From Streptomyces sp. Tu6071 (GTDB taxonomy: Bacteria; Actinomycetota; Actinomycetes; Streptomycetales; Streptomycetaceae), in the NCBI RefSeq assembly GCF_000213055.1, contig NZ_CM001165.1, forward strand, positions 5,664,945 through 5,728,944: a stretch of DNA of 64,000 bases, in the 5' to 3' direction. A program made the position numbers and the translations under genes. Shown here in pieces: positions 39,047 through 47,273 of this stretch. A model generated the notes under the pieces. The model did not search any database, was not told where the DNA came from, and worked only from the letters and a program-made list of their open reading frames with translations. Position 1 is the stretch's first letter; each line of letters starts with the position of its first letter.

Positions 39047-40313
39047 GGCGGCCAACAACCCCCGACAGATCCGGTCGAAGAGCTGCGGCTGCACGCTCTG
39101 CCTGGCCAAGTACCCGCCCGAGCAGTACGGAGACCGCAGGCCGAAGCGCGACTGCTCGGGCTCCTGGCAAGCCCGCTACCGAGATCCTGCCGGGCGCCAG
39201 CTCGCGAAGAACTTCGCGAAGAAGAAGGAGGCCGATGCGTTCCTCGACCGTGTGCGTTCCGCGGTCCGGGAACGGACTTACCGTGACCCGAAACGCGGCG
39301 AGATCCGCCTGTCCGCGTGGTGGGACACCTGGTGGGAGGTGGGCAGCAAGAAAGCCCGCGTCGGCACCCGGAACCGCAAGGTTGGCCTCTGGGAGAAGTA
39401 CGTCGCTCCCGCTTGGGGCCAGTACAGGATCATGGACCTGGAGTACATGGAACTCCAGCAGTGGCTGACGAGTACGGTCCCCGGATTCGACAACCAGAAG
39501 AAGGTCAAGGAGCTTCTCGCTGGCCTCCTCGACGCGGCGATCCGCGACGGGGAGCGCATCAGCCACAATCCTGCCGCGAAGCTGGAGATCACCGCCGCGA
39601 AGTGGGCCAGACACCCCGACGACTTGGCGCCCCCAACCGAAGCGCAGTACGCGCTGATCCACGCCGCGCTGCCCCCGTACTACCAGGTGATCTTCCGGGA
39701 CTTCGCCCACGAGACCGGGATGCGCCCCGGCGAGTACGCCGGCCTCCGTCTGCACTGCGTGGACGAAGAGGAGCAGGTGGTGCACATCAAGGAGATCCTC
39801 GTCTTCGATGGAGGGCGTCTGATGCGGCAGGAGGCGCCGAAGACGAGCGCCGGCTTCCGGACCGTCCCCCTGACCCCCCGGGCCATGAGCGCGATCAACT
39901 TCATGAAGGAGAAGTGGCGCCCGGCTCGTACCCGCTCCCGTATCGGCGACGGCTACGACCTGCACGTAGAAGAGCTGGTGTTCAGAGGGCCACGCGGGGC
40001 GGCGCTGAACCGCAACAACCTCAAACGCCCCTGGCACACGGCGATCAAGCAAGCGGGTGTGGCACGGCAGATGGTGAACCCCGAGACGGGCAGGGTCGAG
40101 CTGTGGCCGCGGATCTACGACTACCGGCACGTGGTCTCGACTCGACTGCACCACAACGGGATCAGCGAGAGAGACGCCCAGTCCGCTCTGGGGCATGACC
40201 GCGGGGCCCGGGTCACCTGGCTGTACACGCACCAGAGCGAGGACTCCCGGGAGAAGGTCCGGGCCGCTCTCGCTGGTCAGCCGCCTGCAAGTGGACTCCG
40301 GCTCGCGGAGTGA
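39036..40313 (+). CDS. int: Tyrosine recombinase (phage integrase)
   Basis: 425 residues from ATG 39036. The N-terminus carries Cys residues (SKSCGCTLCLAKYPP, CSGSW) and a beta region that may contact arm sites. A core-binding helical domain follows at about 90-180. The catalytic domain shows R230 (ETGMRPGEYAGL), DYRHVVSTR with R364 and H365, GH at 386-387 and Y397 (WLYTHQ), the tyrosine-recombinase residues. It should integrate and, with a helper, excise the prophage at the tRNA-Val site 150 bp downstream. Complete and apparently functional. Confidence 0.92.
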   Translation: MAPRAANNPRQIRSKSCGCTLCLAKYPPEQYGDRRPKRDCSGSWQARYRDPAGRQLAKNFAKKKEADAFLDRVRSAVRERTYRDPKRGEIRLSAWWDTWWEVGSKKARVGTRNRKVGLWEKYVAPAWGQYRIMDLEYMELQQWLTSTVPGFDNQKKVKELLAGLLDAAIRDGERISHNPAAKLEITAAKWARHPDDLAPPTEAQYALIHAALPPYYQVIFRDFAHETGMRPGEYAGLRLHCVDEEEQVVHIKEILVFDGGRLMRQEAPKTSAGFRTVPLTPRAMSAINFMKEKWRPARTRSRIGDGYDLHVEELVFRGPRGAALNRNNLKRPWHTAIKQAGVARQMVNPETGRVELWPRIYDYRHVVSTRLHHNGISERDAQSALGHDRGARVTWLYTHQSEDSREKVRAALAGQPPASGLRLAE

Positions 40314-40353
40314 CGTCTCAGGCCCGGAATCCACAAGGAGTCCACACGGCCCG

Positions 40354-40448
40354 CTCGGCGAGACTCGGCGAGTCTCGGCGAAGTAGGGTCGGGAGTGCCG
40401 GGAATGGAGTCGGTGAAGCTCGGCGAGTCTCGGCGAGTCTCGGCCAAC
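40354..40448. repeat. 10-bp phased CTCGGCGA repeats downstream of integrase
   Basis: Five exact CTCGGCGA copies start at 40354, 40364, 40374, 40419 and 40429, with a degenerate one (CTCGGCCA) at 40439. Within each group they are exactly 10 bp apart, so all face the same side of the helix. They lie between the integrase stop and the attachment core. This is the expected place for integrase arm-type or excisionase sites. Confidence 0.7.
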
Positions 40449-40460
40449 CTTGCAGGTCAG

Positions 40461-40513
40461 GAGCGCTGCCCTTACAAGGCGAATGTCGGCGGTTCGAAAC
40501 CGTCCGCGCCCAC
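40461..40513 (+). other. attR (putative): Right attachment site: 3' fragment of tRNA-Val(TAC)
   Basis: The 3' half of a tRNA is visible: anticodon stem and loop with CTTACAA (anticodon TAC), the variable region, a T-arm with GGCGG-TTCGAAA-CCGTC, an acceptor strand CGCGCCC and ACC. The 5' half is absent: there is no GGGCGCG acceptor strand, and upstream bases are repeat DNA. This is what remains where a prophage inserted into a tRNA gene whose complete copy is rebuilt at the opposite end, here left of base 1. The crossover lies within or just before the anticodon stem. Confidence 0.8.
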
Positions 40514-40547
40514 CGGGGATACACAGCAGGTCAGAGCCTGTTTCCGG

Positions 40548-40577
40548 CCCCCCAGTCCGTAAGGACTGGGGGGTTTT
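40548..40577. terminator. Intrinsic terminator behind the tRNA fragment
   Basis: An 11-bp perfect stem (CCCCCCAGTCC) with a GTAA loop is followed by TTTT. It is a textbook terminator, very likely that of the original tRNA-Val gene, and lies on the host side of the junction. Confidence 0.85.
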
Positions 40578-40647
40578 GCCGCGCCCAGAATCCACCTGTA
40601 CCACCGACGGTGCCGACATGCCGTGACCGGCGGCTGAGCGTGGCTGC

Positions 40648-40881
40648 GTGCCGCCAGAGCCGCCCCCCGCCCGGGTCCTCGACCAGCGCCGCGCCATCGG
40701 CGACCGCATCCGCACGGCCCGCCTGGAGGCGGCCATCACGCAGGAGACCCTCGCGGAGCGCACCGGCCTCGACCGGAAGACGATCGTGGGGACCGAGAGC
40801 GGCACCCACAGCACGCTCCTCGACCACCTCCTCCTCATCGCCCGCGCCCTCGGCCGACCGCTCGCGGACCTCGTGAGGTGA
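40648..40881 (+). CDS. XRE-family HTH protein
   Basis: 77 residues from GTG 40648. A near-complete HTH_3 is present (IGDRIRTARLEAAITQETLA, TGLDRKTIVGTESGTHSTLL, IARALGRPLADLV). It is a small DNA-binding regulator, the first host gene after the prophage. No clear ribosome site. Confidence 0.65.
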   Translation: MPPEPPPARVLDQRRAIGDRIRTARLEAAITQETLAERTGLDRKTIVGTESGTHSTLLDHLLLIARALGRPLADLVR

Positions 40882-40971
40882 AGCCCCCGGATCGTTCCGG
40901 ACAGGCGCTGCCCTGCGCTCCCACAGGGCGGGTCGGCAGCTACCCGGGCAGGTGCTGCGGTCGTCCGGGAG

Positions 40972-41625
40972 TCATGCCTGGGCAGTGACGACAAGGGTGC
41001 CGATGTGCCCTTCCTCGGGGGCGTCGATCGTCCGCGCGTTCGCCGTGGCGAACCCGGCGCGCAGGAGGTGGCGCTCCCATACGGCCGGCCTGTAGCTGTA
41101 CCGGTAGGTGAACATCGCTCGTCCGGCGAACCCGCCCTTGTACATGCCTTGGGGCCCGTAGGCGCCTGGGATGGCCGGCGGCTGGGAGAAGGCGAACACG
41201 CCGCCGCGGCTCAACCGCGCGCGGACGAGGGGGAAGAGGCGGGACGGGTCGGTGAACCAGGCCGCGCCGAAGATGGAGTACACGGCGTCGTACCGGCTGG
41301 TGTCGGTGGTGAGCCAGTCGAGGACTTCGGCCTGCTCGATGTGGACGCCGAGCGGCGACCACCGCCGGCCGGCCAGTTCGACCATGCGCGGCGACAGATC
41401 CACCCCCGTGCCCTTCACACCCTGCTGTGCGAGGTGGGCCAGGGCGCGTCCGGTGCCGCATCCGATTTCCAGTACGGACTCGGGCGAGCCAAGTAGCTCG
41501 GGCCCCGGGCCGTGGCCGGCGTACTGGGTCCAGCAGAACGAGGGTTCCGCCTCGGCGTCGAAGGCGCTTTCGGCGTAGGCGTCCCAGAGTTCGGTCTCGG
41601 CGGGGATGTCGTGCGGCACGGGCAC
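40972..41625 (-). CDS. SAM-dependent methyltransferase
   Basis: 217 residues from GTG 41625. Class I methyltransferase motifs are clear: SVLEIGCGTGRALAHLAQQG (SAM-binding), GTGVDLSPRMVELA, IEQAEVLDWL and YDAVYSIFGAAWF. The substrate cannot be told. It lies downstream of the 166-residue gene at 41701, beyond a strong hairpin, so they may be separately controlled. The N-terminus (ETELWDAYAESAFD) is family-like. Confidence 0.85.
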   Translation of the reverse strand: MPVPHDIPAETELWDAYAESAFDAEAEPSFCWTQYAGHGPGPELLGSPESVLEIGCGTGRALAHLAQQGVKGTGVDLSPRMVELAGRRWSPLGVHIEQAEVLDWLTTDTSRYDAVYSIFGAAWFTDPSRLFPLVRARLSRGGVFAFSQPPAIPGAYGPQGMYKGGFAGRAMFTYRYSYRPAVWERHLLRAGFATANARTIDAPEEGHIGTLVVTAQA

Positions 41626-41653
41626 TGCTGTTCCTCTGATCGTTGGGTCGCCG

Positions 41654-41687
41654 GGCCCCGCCCCCGCGGGATGGCGGGGGCGGGGCC
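41654..41687. terminator. Very GC-rich hairpin
   Basis: A perfect 14-bp inverted repeat (GGCCCCGCCCCCGC) lies 14 bases beyond the stop at 41701 and upstream of the methyltransferase. It should terminate or attenuate the minus-strand transcript. Confidence 0.7.
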
Positions 41688-41700
41688 GACTGTAGCGGGG

Positions 41701-42201
41701 TCAGTGGCTGTCGGGGACCTTGCTGTCGCACGGCGAGCAGCTGGTGCCGTCGATGGCCCACAGCTCCTCGTCGATGGCCCACCCCTGTGACTTGAGGAAG
41801 TCGCCGGTGCGCAGGCACAGGCCGTCGTCGCGGCGCTCGATGAACGGGGCGTGGTGCTTGAAGGCGCCGCCGTTGTAGAGACGGCAGATGCCCCACCAGA
41901 CGGGGGTGTCGAGGATGAGCTGGTGGACGCCGATGTCGACGAGCCTGCCCACGCCGAGGTGGACGTCGGGGTTCTCGATGGAGCCGAGGGTGTACATGAC
42001 GGCGTTGCCGAGGATGCGTTCGGCCATGTCCTTGACCATGGTGTGGTCGCGCAGGAGCAGGGCGATCTCGCGGTCCCAGATGTTCAGGCCGCTGTCGAGG
42101 ACGTTGACGGTGAGTTCGGTGATGTGGGGGGCGACCGCGTTGAGCAGTTCCCGCGGGTCGCGGGTGCGGGTGAGCGCCGATGTGTCGAGCGTGACGGTCA
42201 T
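41701..42201 (-). CDS. Unknown 166-residue protein with Cys-rich C-terminus
   Basis: 166 residues from ATG 42201. It begins MTVTLDTSALTRTRDPRELL and has a helical N-terminal region (WDREIALLLRDHTMVKDMAE), then a segment with Trp-rich WWGICRLYNGGAFKHHAPFI and CLRTGDFLKSQGW. The end, after LWAID, is a short Ser/Cys tail (GTSCSPCDSKVPDSH). No family is recognised. A terminal TSCSPC motif near a methyltransferase gene resembles a peptide-precursor core, but the leader is very long and no lanthionine or other modifying enzyme is adjacent. A metal-binding CxxC is the plainer reading. Confidence 0.6.
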   Translation of the reverse strand: MTVTLDTSALTRTRDPRELLNAVAPHITELTVNVLDSGLNIWDREIALLLRDHTMVKDMAERILGNAVMYTLGSIENPDVHLGVGRLVDIGVHQLILDTPVWWGICRLYNGGAFKHHAPFIERRDDGLCLRTGDFLKSQGWAIDEELWAIDGTSCSPCDSKVPDSH

Positions 42202-42249
42202 GGGCTTGCCTTCCCTCGTGGGTGGGTGTTCCGTCTCGGCCGTGCGCGG

Positions 42250-42504
42250 TCAGCAGAAGCCGCCGAGGCGGGGTTCTGGGGCGCTGCCCTCTGTTCCTGG
42301 GGCGGCGTGGACGTGCGCGCAGTCCGGACATGCGCGCGGGAACCAGGCGCGGGCGGTGCGGGTGGCGGGGCGGGCGCCGAGGTCGACGTCGTCGATGCCG
42401 GGCTGAAGCGTGGTCTCGCACCACACGCAGGCGGCGCCGCGCCGCTGCTCGGCCGTGAGCGTCTCGACGGCGGGAAGGAGGTCCGCGTCCAGTTGGGTAC
42501 TCAC
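42250..42504 (-). CDS. Small Cys-rich hypothetical protein
   Basis: 84 residues from GTG 42504. It has two CxxC pairs (CVWCETTL and PRACPDC followed by HVHAA), so a zinc ribbon. Such short proteins recur beside the DUF6879/XRE clusters of Streptomyces. Coupled to the gene upstream. Confidence 0.6.
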   Translation of the reverse strand: MSTQLDADLLPAVETLTAEQRRGAACVWCETTLQPGIDDVDLGARPATRTARAWFPRACPDCAHVHAAPGTEGSAPEPRLGGFC

Positions 42505-42956
42505 CGCTCCGTCACCTCCATCTCCCGCGCGTCGAGGAGCGCTTCACGCAGCAGCCGCGCGGGCGTGAGGAGACCGGTGCCGTAGGGCGGGTGCAGCCAA
42601 GTGCGCCCGCCGGCGCCGATGCCGGGTGCGGGGCAGTCGAGCACCCACCCGGCGGGGTGGACGACGGCGCCCGAGATGTCGGCGAGGAGGGTCGCGGTCC
42701 CGGCGGCCACGAGCCACCAGGCGCGGCGAGCGTCGGAGGACCCCTGGACGGGACCGGCGTTGCCGCTCATCCGGAGCACGCACAAGGCGTCGATCGACGG
42801 GTAGAGCGGGGCCTCGACGACCCGCCAGATTCCCGTCGAGGGCACCGGCGCGAGCCGTTCCCGCTGCCAGTCGGCGTAGGCGGGGGACGGGTCGAGCAAG
42901 GTTTCGGTCAGCCATGCGCACCCGGGGTGGGCCCTCGGGAGGAGAGTCGAGGTCAT
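42501..42956 (-). CDS. Hypothetical Streptomyces regulatory-cluster protein
   Basis: 151 residues from ATG 42956, with AGGAGG six bases upstream. Contains RAWWLVAAGTATLLADISGA, GAVVHPAGWVLDCPAPG and LHPPYGTGLLTPARLLREAL. This looks like a bifunctional primase-like fragment or an uncharacterised small Streptomyces family, but no catalytic motif is evident. Divergent from the gene at 43188. Confidence 0.55.
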   Translation of the reverse strand: MTSTLLPRAHPGCAWLTETLLDPSPAYADWQRERLAPVPSTGIWRVVEAPLYPSIDALCVLRMSGNAGPVQGSSDARRAWWLVAAGTATLLADISGAVVHPAGWVLDCPAPGIGAGGRTWLHPPYGTGLLTPARLLREALLDAREMEVTER

Positions 42957-43187
42957 GCTGCGCCTCCTGCGCCCGGCCCCGTAGGTCGCGGCGTGCACGG
43001 GCTTGCGATAGGGGCTGCCGCAGGTCACAGACGCTAGGGATGTGACGTGCGACACGGCCAGGCATGTGCAGATCTGTGCATCCGCCTCCCCTCGAACGGG
43101 TGGTCAACGAGCTGGGCCCTTGACGGGGACCGCCAGTTCGCTGACGGTGTCGCACACAGCTGCACACCCCCATACCTGGAGGGCACC

Positions 43188-43448
43188 ATGTCGTTACGGT
43201 TCATCGGGATCGACCCGAACACAGGAGACAAGGAGAGCCCGACCGTCTGGGTGGACGAGGAGCACAGCGAGCTGGTCTTCCAGGGCTGGGTGCCGTCACC
43301 GGCCCTGGAGGCGGAGTGCACGGCCACGGAGGTACCGGGCCACGCGAAGGGGATTCCCGAGGGGGAAGCGGTCGTCCGCATCCCGGCCCGGATGGTGGAG
43401 ATGGTGAGGGAGGCGTGCGATGCCATCGAGCAAGCCCACGTTCGATGA
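43188..43448 (+). CDS. Small hypothetical protein
   Basis: 86 residues from ATG 43188, with GGAGGG upstream. It is beta-rich (LRFIGIDPNTGDKESPTVWV, VFQGWVPSP) with a helical end (ARMVEMVREACDAIEQAHV). It overlaps the DUF6879-like gene by 29 bases, so the pair is co-translated. Typical of Streptomyces signalling clusters. Confidence 0.7.
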   Translation: MSLRFIGIDPNTGDKESPTVWVDEEHSELVFQGWVPSPALEAECTATEVPGHAKGIPEGEAVVRIPARMVEMVREACDAIEQAHVR

Positions 43449-43944
43449 GCTGATCGCGACGTGCCGGAGCGCTCTCCACCTGGAGATGCGCGACGCCTAC
43501 GCCGTGGACTACGAGAAGGGTCCCTTCGCGGACTGGCGCGCCGGACACCGGCTCAACCCGGCGGAACGCGAGACCTGGTGGCGTCCGTGGCTCGACCTCA
43601 TCAGCGAAACGGTCGACCGCGGCGCGGAAGTGCGGCGCGCGCGGATCGTGTCCGAGCCGGTCAGCGAGTACACCCGCTTCCTCTACGACGGCACCTTCAC
43701 CAATGTGGCCGCCGGGGAGCAGGTCCGCTGGCTGCCCCGACGCCAGGCATCCGACATTCCCCTGCCGGGCAATGACTTCTGGCTCTTCGACGGCGTGTGG
43801 GTGCACTGGAACCACTTCGCCGGGGACGGGTCATCGCTCGGCGCGGAGATCACCGACGATCCCCGCGCGGCGGCTGTGTGCCGTGACGCCTTCGAGCAGG
43901 TGTGGGAACGAGCTACACCGCACGACGAGTACAAGATCCGCTGA
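43420..43944 (+). CDS. DUF6879-like protein
   Basis: 174 residues from ATG 43420. Motifs match the family often found beside XRE/DUF5753 regulators: FDELIATCRSALHLEMRDAY, WWRPWLDLISETVDRGAEV, RRARIVSEPVSEYTRFLYDG and NDFWLFDGVWVHWNHFAGDG. No enzymatic motif is known; these clusters are linked to developmental and stress regulation in Streptomyces. Followed at once by the XRE gene. Confidence 0.75.
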   Translation: MPSSKPTFDELIATCRSALHLEMRDAYAVDYEKGPFADWRAGHRLNPAERETWWRPWLDLISETVDRGAEVRRARIVSEPVSEYTRFLYDGTFTNVAAGEQVRWLPRRQASDIPLPGNDFWLFDGVWVHWNHFAGDGSSLGAEITDDPRAAAVCRDAFEQVWERATPHDEYKIR

Positions 43945-43957
43945 GCAGAAAGACCGC

Positions 43958-44824
43958 GTGCCGCCCCCCATGCCCACCTCTCCGTCGTCGTCCGCCCAAG
44001 CGGCCCGACAGGCCGTGGCCGAGCGGCTGCGCGACCTCCGCCGAGCCGCAGGGCTCACGGTGACAGAGCTGGGGGCGGCGTGCGGCTGGCACCACGCAAA
44101 GACGTCCCGGATCGAGAACGCCCGTACCGCGCCCTCGGCCAAGGACATCACCGCCTGGTGCCGTGCATGCGGAGTTGAGGCGCTGACCGGGGACCTGGTG
44201 GCGCAGTCCCTCAACGCCGAGTCGATGTACAGCGAGTGGCGCGACCAGATGCGGGGCGGAATAAAGCGCCTCCAGGAGTCCTTGACGGACTTCTACCGGG
44301 AGACGCGCCTGTTCCGGGTCTACTCCTCCACGCTCATCCCCGGGCTGTTGCAGACGGAGGGATACGCCGCGGGCCTCCTCACGGCCATCGCCGACTTCCG
44401 CCAGATCCCGGTGAACGACGGGGCGGAGGCGGGCGCCGCCCGGGTGGCCCGGTCTCGGGTCATCTACGAGCCCGGCCACCGCTTCGTCCTCCTGATCGAG
44501 GAGGCCGCCCTCTACTACCGGATCGGCGACGACGAGGCAATGGCCGCCCAACTCGGCTTTCTCCTCACGGCTGGTGCCCTGCCCGCCGTGTCGCTGGGCA
44601 TCGTCCCCTCGTCGCACCCACAGCGTCGGCAGTGGCCGCACGAGACGTTCCACATGTACGACGACGCCTTCGTGTCGGTCGAACTGCTCTCCGCGCAGGT
44701 GAAGCTGACCCAGCCCTCAGAGATCGCCCTGTATTTGCGGGCGTTCGAAGAGCTGCGGAGCATGGCCGTCTACGGCGCGGACGCGCGCGCTCTGGTCGTG
44801 CGGGCGATCGACGCGTTGCGGTAG
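43958..44824 (+). CDS. XRE-family regulator with DUF5753 domain
   Basis: 288 residues from GTG 43958 (ribosome site AGAAAG; ATG 43970 is the alternative). The N-terminal HTH (LRDLRRAAGLTVTELGAACG, WHHAKTSRIENARTAPSAKD) leads to a DUF5753 domain from about 105 (YRETRLFRVYSSTLIPGLLQ, TEGYAAGLLTA, FVLLIEEAALYYRIGDDEAM, EFHM-like ETFHMYDDAFVSVELLSAQV). Proteins of this kind in Streptomyces act with small partner proteins to control development. Its neighbours at 43188 and 43420 are probably those partners. Confidence 0.85.
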   Translation: MPPPMPTSPSSSAQAARQAVAERLRDLRRAAGLTVTELGAACGWHHAKTSRIENARTAPSAKDITAWCRACGVEALTGDLVAQSLNAESMYSEWRDQMRGGIKRLQESLTDFYRETRLFRVYSSTLIPGLLQTEGYAAGLLTAIADFRQIPVNDGAEAGAARVARSRVIYEPGHRFVLLIEEAALYYRIGDDEAMAAQLGFLLTAGALPAVSLGIVPSSHPQRRQWPHETFHMYDDAFVSVELLSAQVKLTQPSEIALYLRAFEELRSMAVYGADARALVVRAIDALR

Positions 44825-44878
44825 CCGAAACGGCGAAGGTGGCCCTCCCCGCGCGTCGCGGGCCGGGCCCGGTACGGC

Positions 44879-44900
44879 GGGGGGGGGGGGGGGGGGGGGG
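44879..44900. repeat. 22-bp homopolymeric G tract
   Basis: Twenty-two consecutive G bases lie 55 bp beyond the XRE/DUF5753 stop and 80 bp before the convergent phosphatase stop. It is far longer than chance even in high GC, prone to slippage and able to form a G-quadruplex. It could equally be a sequencing or assembly artefact. Confidence 0.7.
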
Positions 44901-44978
44901 CGTCCCGTGCCGTCGGGGGTTGAGCGTGCGCCGTCGCATCTTGATCGGCGGCAGGTCGGGGTCCGCGCCGGGGATGCA

Positions 44979-46178
44979 TCAGGTGTCGGCGCCCGCGGGT
45001 GCGTGGCGGCCACTGGGCCGGGGGCCGTGCCAGTCCAGGCACATGACGGTGGCGTCGTCGGCGAGGTGACCGTCGCTGGCGTCGTAGGCGGCGGCGGTGA
45101 GGACGCGGACCACCTCGCGGGGGTGTTCGACGGCGGTGTCGAGAATCAGTCCGGGCAGGTCGACGACGGCGGTTCTGCGTTCCTGCATCCCGTCGGTGTA
45201 GATGACGAGGCGGTCGCCGGGGCGGCAGTCGAGGTCCTGGACGCGGTAAGGGATGGTCGGGGGGAGCCCGAAAGGGGTGTTCACCTTCAGGGGCACGCGG
45301 TGTACTTCGCCGTCGCGCAGGCGCAGGGGCCAGGGGTGACCGGCGTTGACGAGCCGGGCGCCGGAGCCGTCGAGGGCGAAGCGCATCAGCAGGCCGGTGG
45401 CGAAGCCGCCCTGTGGCCGGCCCAGGAGGGACCGGTCGGTCTGCCGGGCTTGTTCGGCCAGGTCGGCGCCGGAGCGGCGGGCACCGCGGGAGGCGTTGAC
45501 GGCGAGGGTGGCCAGCAGGGCGGATTCGGTGTCGTGGCCCATGGCGTCGGTGATCGACACGTGCAGGGTGTCGGGGTCGAGGGTGTAGTCGTAGGTGTCG
45601 CCGGCCACGGTGTCGGCCGGTACCAGCGCGCAGGCGAGCGTGAACTCGGCCGCCTCGCAGGAGGAAGCGGTGGGCAGGAGCTGGCGCTGGATCTCGGCTG
45701 CCAGGGTGACTGGGGTGGTGCGCCGGCCCCAGTGGTAGAGGTCGGTGAAGCGGCGGTCGGTGACGACGATGTAGGCCAGCGCGTGCGCGGCCTCCTCCAC
45801 CTGCTCCAGCACCTGATCGGTGACCTCGGGCAGGAACAGCTCCAGGACCCCGATGGCGTCGCCCCGGTTGGTGACCGGAGCGAGCACCCGCTCTCCGGCA
45901 CCCCCGTCGGCCGCCCGGACGAGCCTCTGGGAGCGCAGCACTTCGTCGTAGACGCTGCCCACGAGCGGGATCTCGTCCGCCCCGCTACCCCGCCGGGGGT
46001 CCGCCTCCCCGACAATGCGCACCATCTTCCGGCCCGCCACGTCCATGAACAGGAACGACACGTACCGCGCGCCGAAACGACCCCGCAGGTTGCGGGCCAC
46101 CACGTCGAGCGAAGCCACCGGCGAGGCGTTCTCCGCGGCGGCCAGCACCTCGGCAAGCCCAAGCCGATCATCAGCCAT
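44979..46178 (-). CDS. GAF and SpoIIE-type PP2C phosphatase
   Basis: 399 residues from ATG 46178, with AGGAGG upstream. An N-terminal GAF-like sensor (about 20-150: [50 protein letters not shown]) precedes a SpoIIE phosphatase ([94 protein letters not shown]). These act as RsbU/SpoIIE-type regulators that dephosphorylate anti-sigma antagonists. No transmembrane segment. Independent transcription unit. Confidence 0.9.
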   Translation of the reverse strand: MADDRLGLAEVLAAAENASPVASLDVVARNLRGRFGARYVSFLFMDVAGRKMVRIVGEADPRRGSGADEIPLVGSVYDEVLRSQRLVRAADGGAGERVLAPVTNRGDAIGVLELFLPEVTDQVLEQVEEAAHALAYIVVTDRRFTDLYHWGRRTTPVTLAAEIQRQLLPTASSCEAAEFTLACALVPADTVAGDTYDYTLDPDTLHVSITDAMGHDTESALLATLAVNASRGARRSGADLAEQARQTDRSLLGRPQGGFATGLLMRFALDGSGARLVNAGHPWPLRLRDGEVHRVPLKVNTPFGLPPTIPYRVQDLDCRPGDRLVIYTDGMQERRTAVVDLPGLILDTAVEHPREVVRVLTAAAYDASDGHLADDATVMCLDWHGPRPSGRHAPAGADT

Positions 46179-46700
46179 CACGACCTCCTGGAGTGTCCAG
46201 CACTTTTTCCCGTCCAACCGTGACACACGGATCACCTGACCATAGGCAGCGCGGATTCGGCGAGCGGTCGTCGAGGGCCCCGAGGCGTGTCCGCCCTGCC
46301 GACCGGACACGGCGCGCTCGGACGGACGGAGTGACGCGGGGAGCCCCGCTGGTCCGGGAACGGCAAAGGGGCCCCTTCCCGCACGTGGCGGAGGGGGCAG
46401 GTCACTGGCGCCAGGCAGGGGGTCAGGTCCAAGTCGGCGGGTGGCTCCGGGGGCGGACCTGTCGGAGTGTCCGGGCCGACGCGTTCACCCCACCGCCGCA
46501 GCTCGATCACGTAGCGCGTGAGGACGCGGCGCCGCGTGCGCTCGTCGCGCAGTTCCCGGTGCGGGCGCTCCGTGATGGCGGTGAAGTCGCCGCGCTTGTT
46601 TGGTCGCGCGGGGCCCGGGGCCTCGGCGCGGGTGCGGGCCGATCCGAGGGCCCGGGGCCTCGGCGTGGGTGGGGCCCGATCCGCGCGCTGGCGCCGTCGA
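46179..46700. other. Intergenic region with a short tandem repeat
   Basis: About 520 bases with no convincing gene. Two 37-bp imperfect direct repeats lie at 46611-46647 and 46648-46684 (both begin GGGCCCGGGGCCTCGGCG). Open frames here have atypical composition and no ribosome site. The region probably holds the promoters of the phosphatase. Confidence 0.45.
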
Positions 46701-47198
46701 CTACGGCAGTTCCCTGAGCAGGTCCGGGTTCACGATCGTCAGGATCGTCGCCACGTCCTCGGCCGGGACCGCGGGCCACAGGAGGGAGCGGGCGGCGCGG
46801 TACTTGGCGGCCAGGCGCTCCGCCCGCGCGGTGGGGAGGCGGGCGGAGCGGTCGGGGCGGCTGTTGTGGGCGTTGTCCGCGATCTTCACGAGGGCGGCCA
46901 GGGGGTCGGCCGCGATGCGGCGGATCTTCTCCTCGTACGCGAGCCCGGGGACGTTGGTCACGGCCTCGACGAGCGCGACGACCCGGTCGGGGACCCCGGC
47001 CGCGAGCAAGCGCTCGGCGGTCCACTCCGTGTCCTCGACGACGTCGTGCAGCAGCCCGGCCATCCGGAGCTCGGGGCCGAAGGGGGCGAGCCCGGCGGCC
47101 ACGGCGCGGACGTGTGCGAGGTACGGCACCCCGATCTTGTCCACCTGCCCGGCGTGGGCGAGTGCGGCGAGTGCATCGGCCTCGGCGACGGTCGTCAT
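46701..47198 (-). CDS. HD-domain (RelA/SpoT-type) hydrolase
   Basis: 165 residues from ATG 47198. The HD motifs of the SpoT hydrolase type appear in order: ALAALAHAGQVDKIGVPYLA (H), AGLLHDVVEDTEWTAERLLA (HD), YEEKIRRIAAD and ALVKIADNAHNSRPD. It has only the hydrolase domain, like small MESH1-type enzymes. It may hydrolyse (p)ppGpp or a related nucleotide; no synthetase domain is present. Function inferred from motif similarity. Confidence 0.8.
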   Translation of the reverse strand: MTTVAEADALAALAHAGQVDKIGVPYLAHVRAVAAGLAPFGPELRMAGLLHDVVEDTEWTAERLLAAGVPDRVVALVEAVTNVPGLAYEEKIRRIAADPLAALVKIADNAHNSRPDRSARLPTARAERLAAKYRAARSLLWPAVPAEDVATILTIVNPDLLRELP

Positions 47199-47273
47199 GG
47201 CGCCATTCTCGCCCGGAGGGGCGTGGGGGCCGGAGGCCGGGGGCGCGGGTCCCGTTCGCTGTACGGCCCGCCT

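Noticed and set aside
40461..40513. A functional tRNA-Val gene
   Set aside because: Only the anticodon arm, T-arm and 3' acceptor strand are present; no 5' acceptor or D-arm.
44907..46223. Long plus-strand open frame opposite the SpoIIE phosphatase
   Set aside because: The minus strand encodes an unmistakable GAF/SpoIIE protein with ribosome site; the plus frame is a shadow.
46232..46510. A 92-codon minus-strand gene in the gap upstream of the phosphatase
   Set aside because: Pro/Arg-rich composition, no ribosome site and no recognisable pattern; treated as intergenic.
40514..47273. A second integrated island bounded by the two attachment-core copies
   Set aside because: The copies are inverted, not direct, and the genes between look like ordinary Streptomyces chromosome with no integrase; only the repeat itself is reported.
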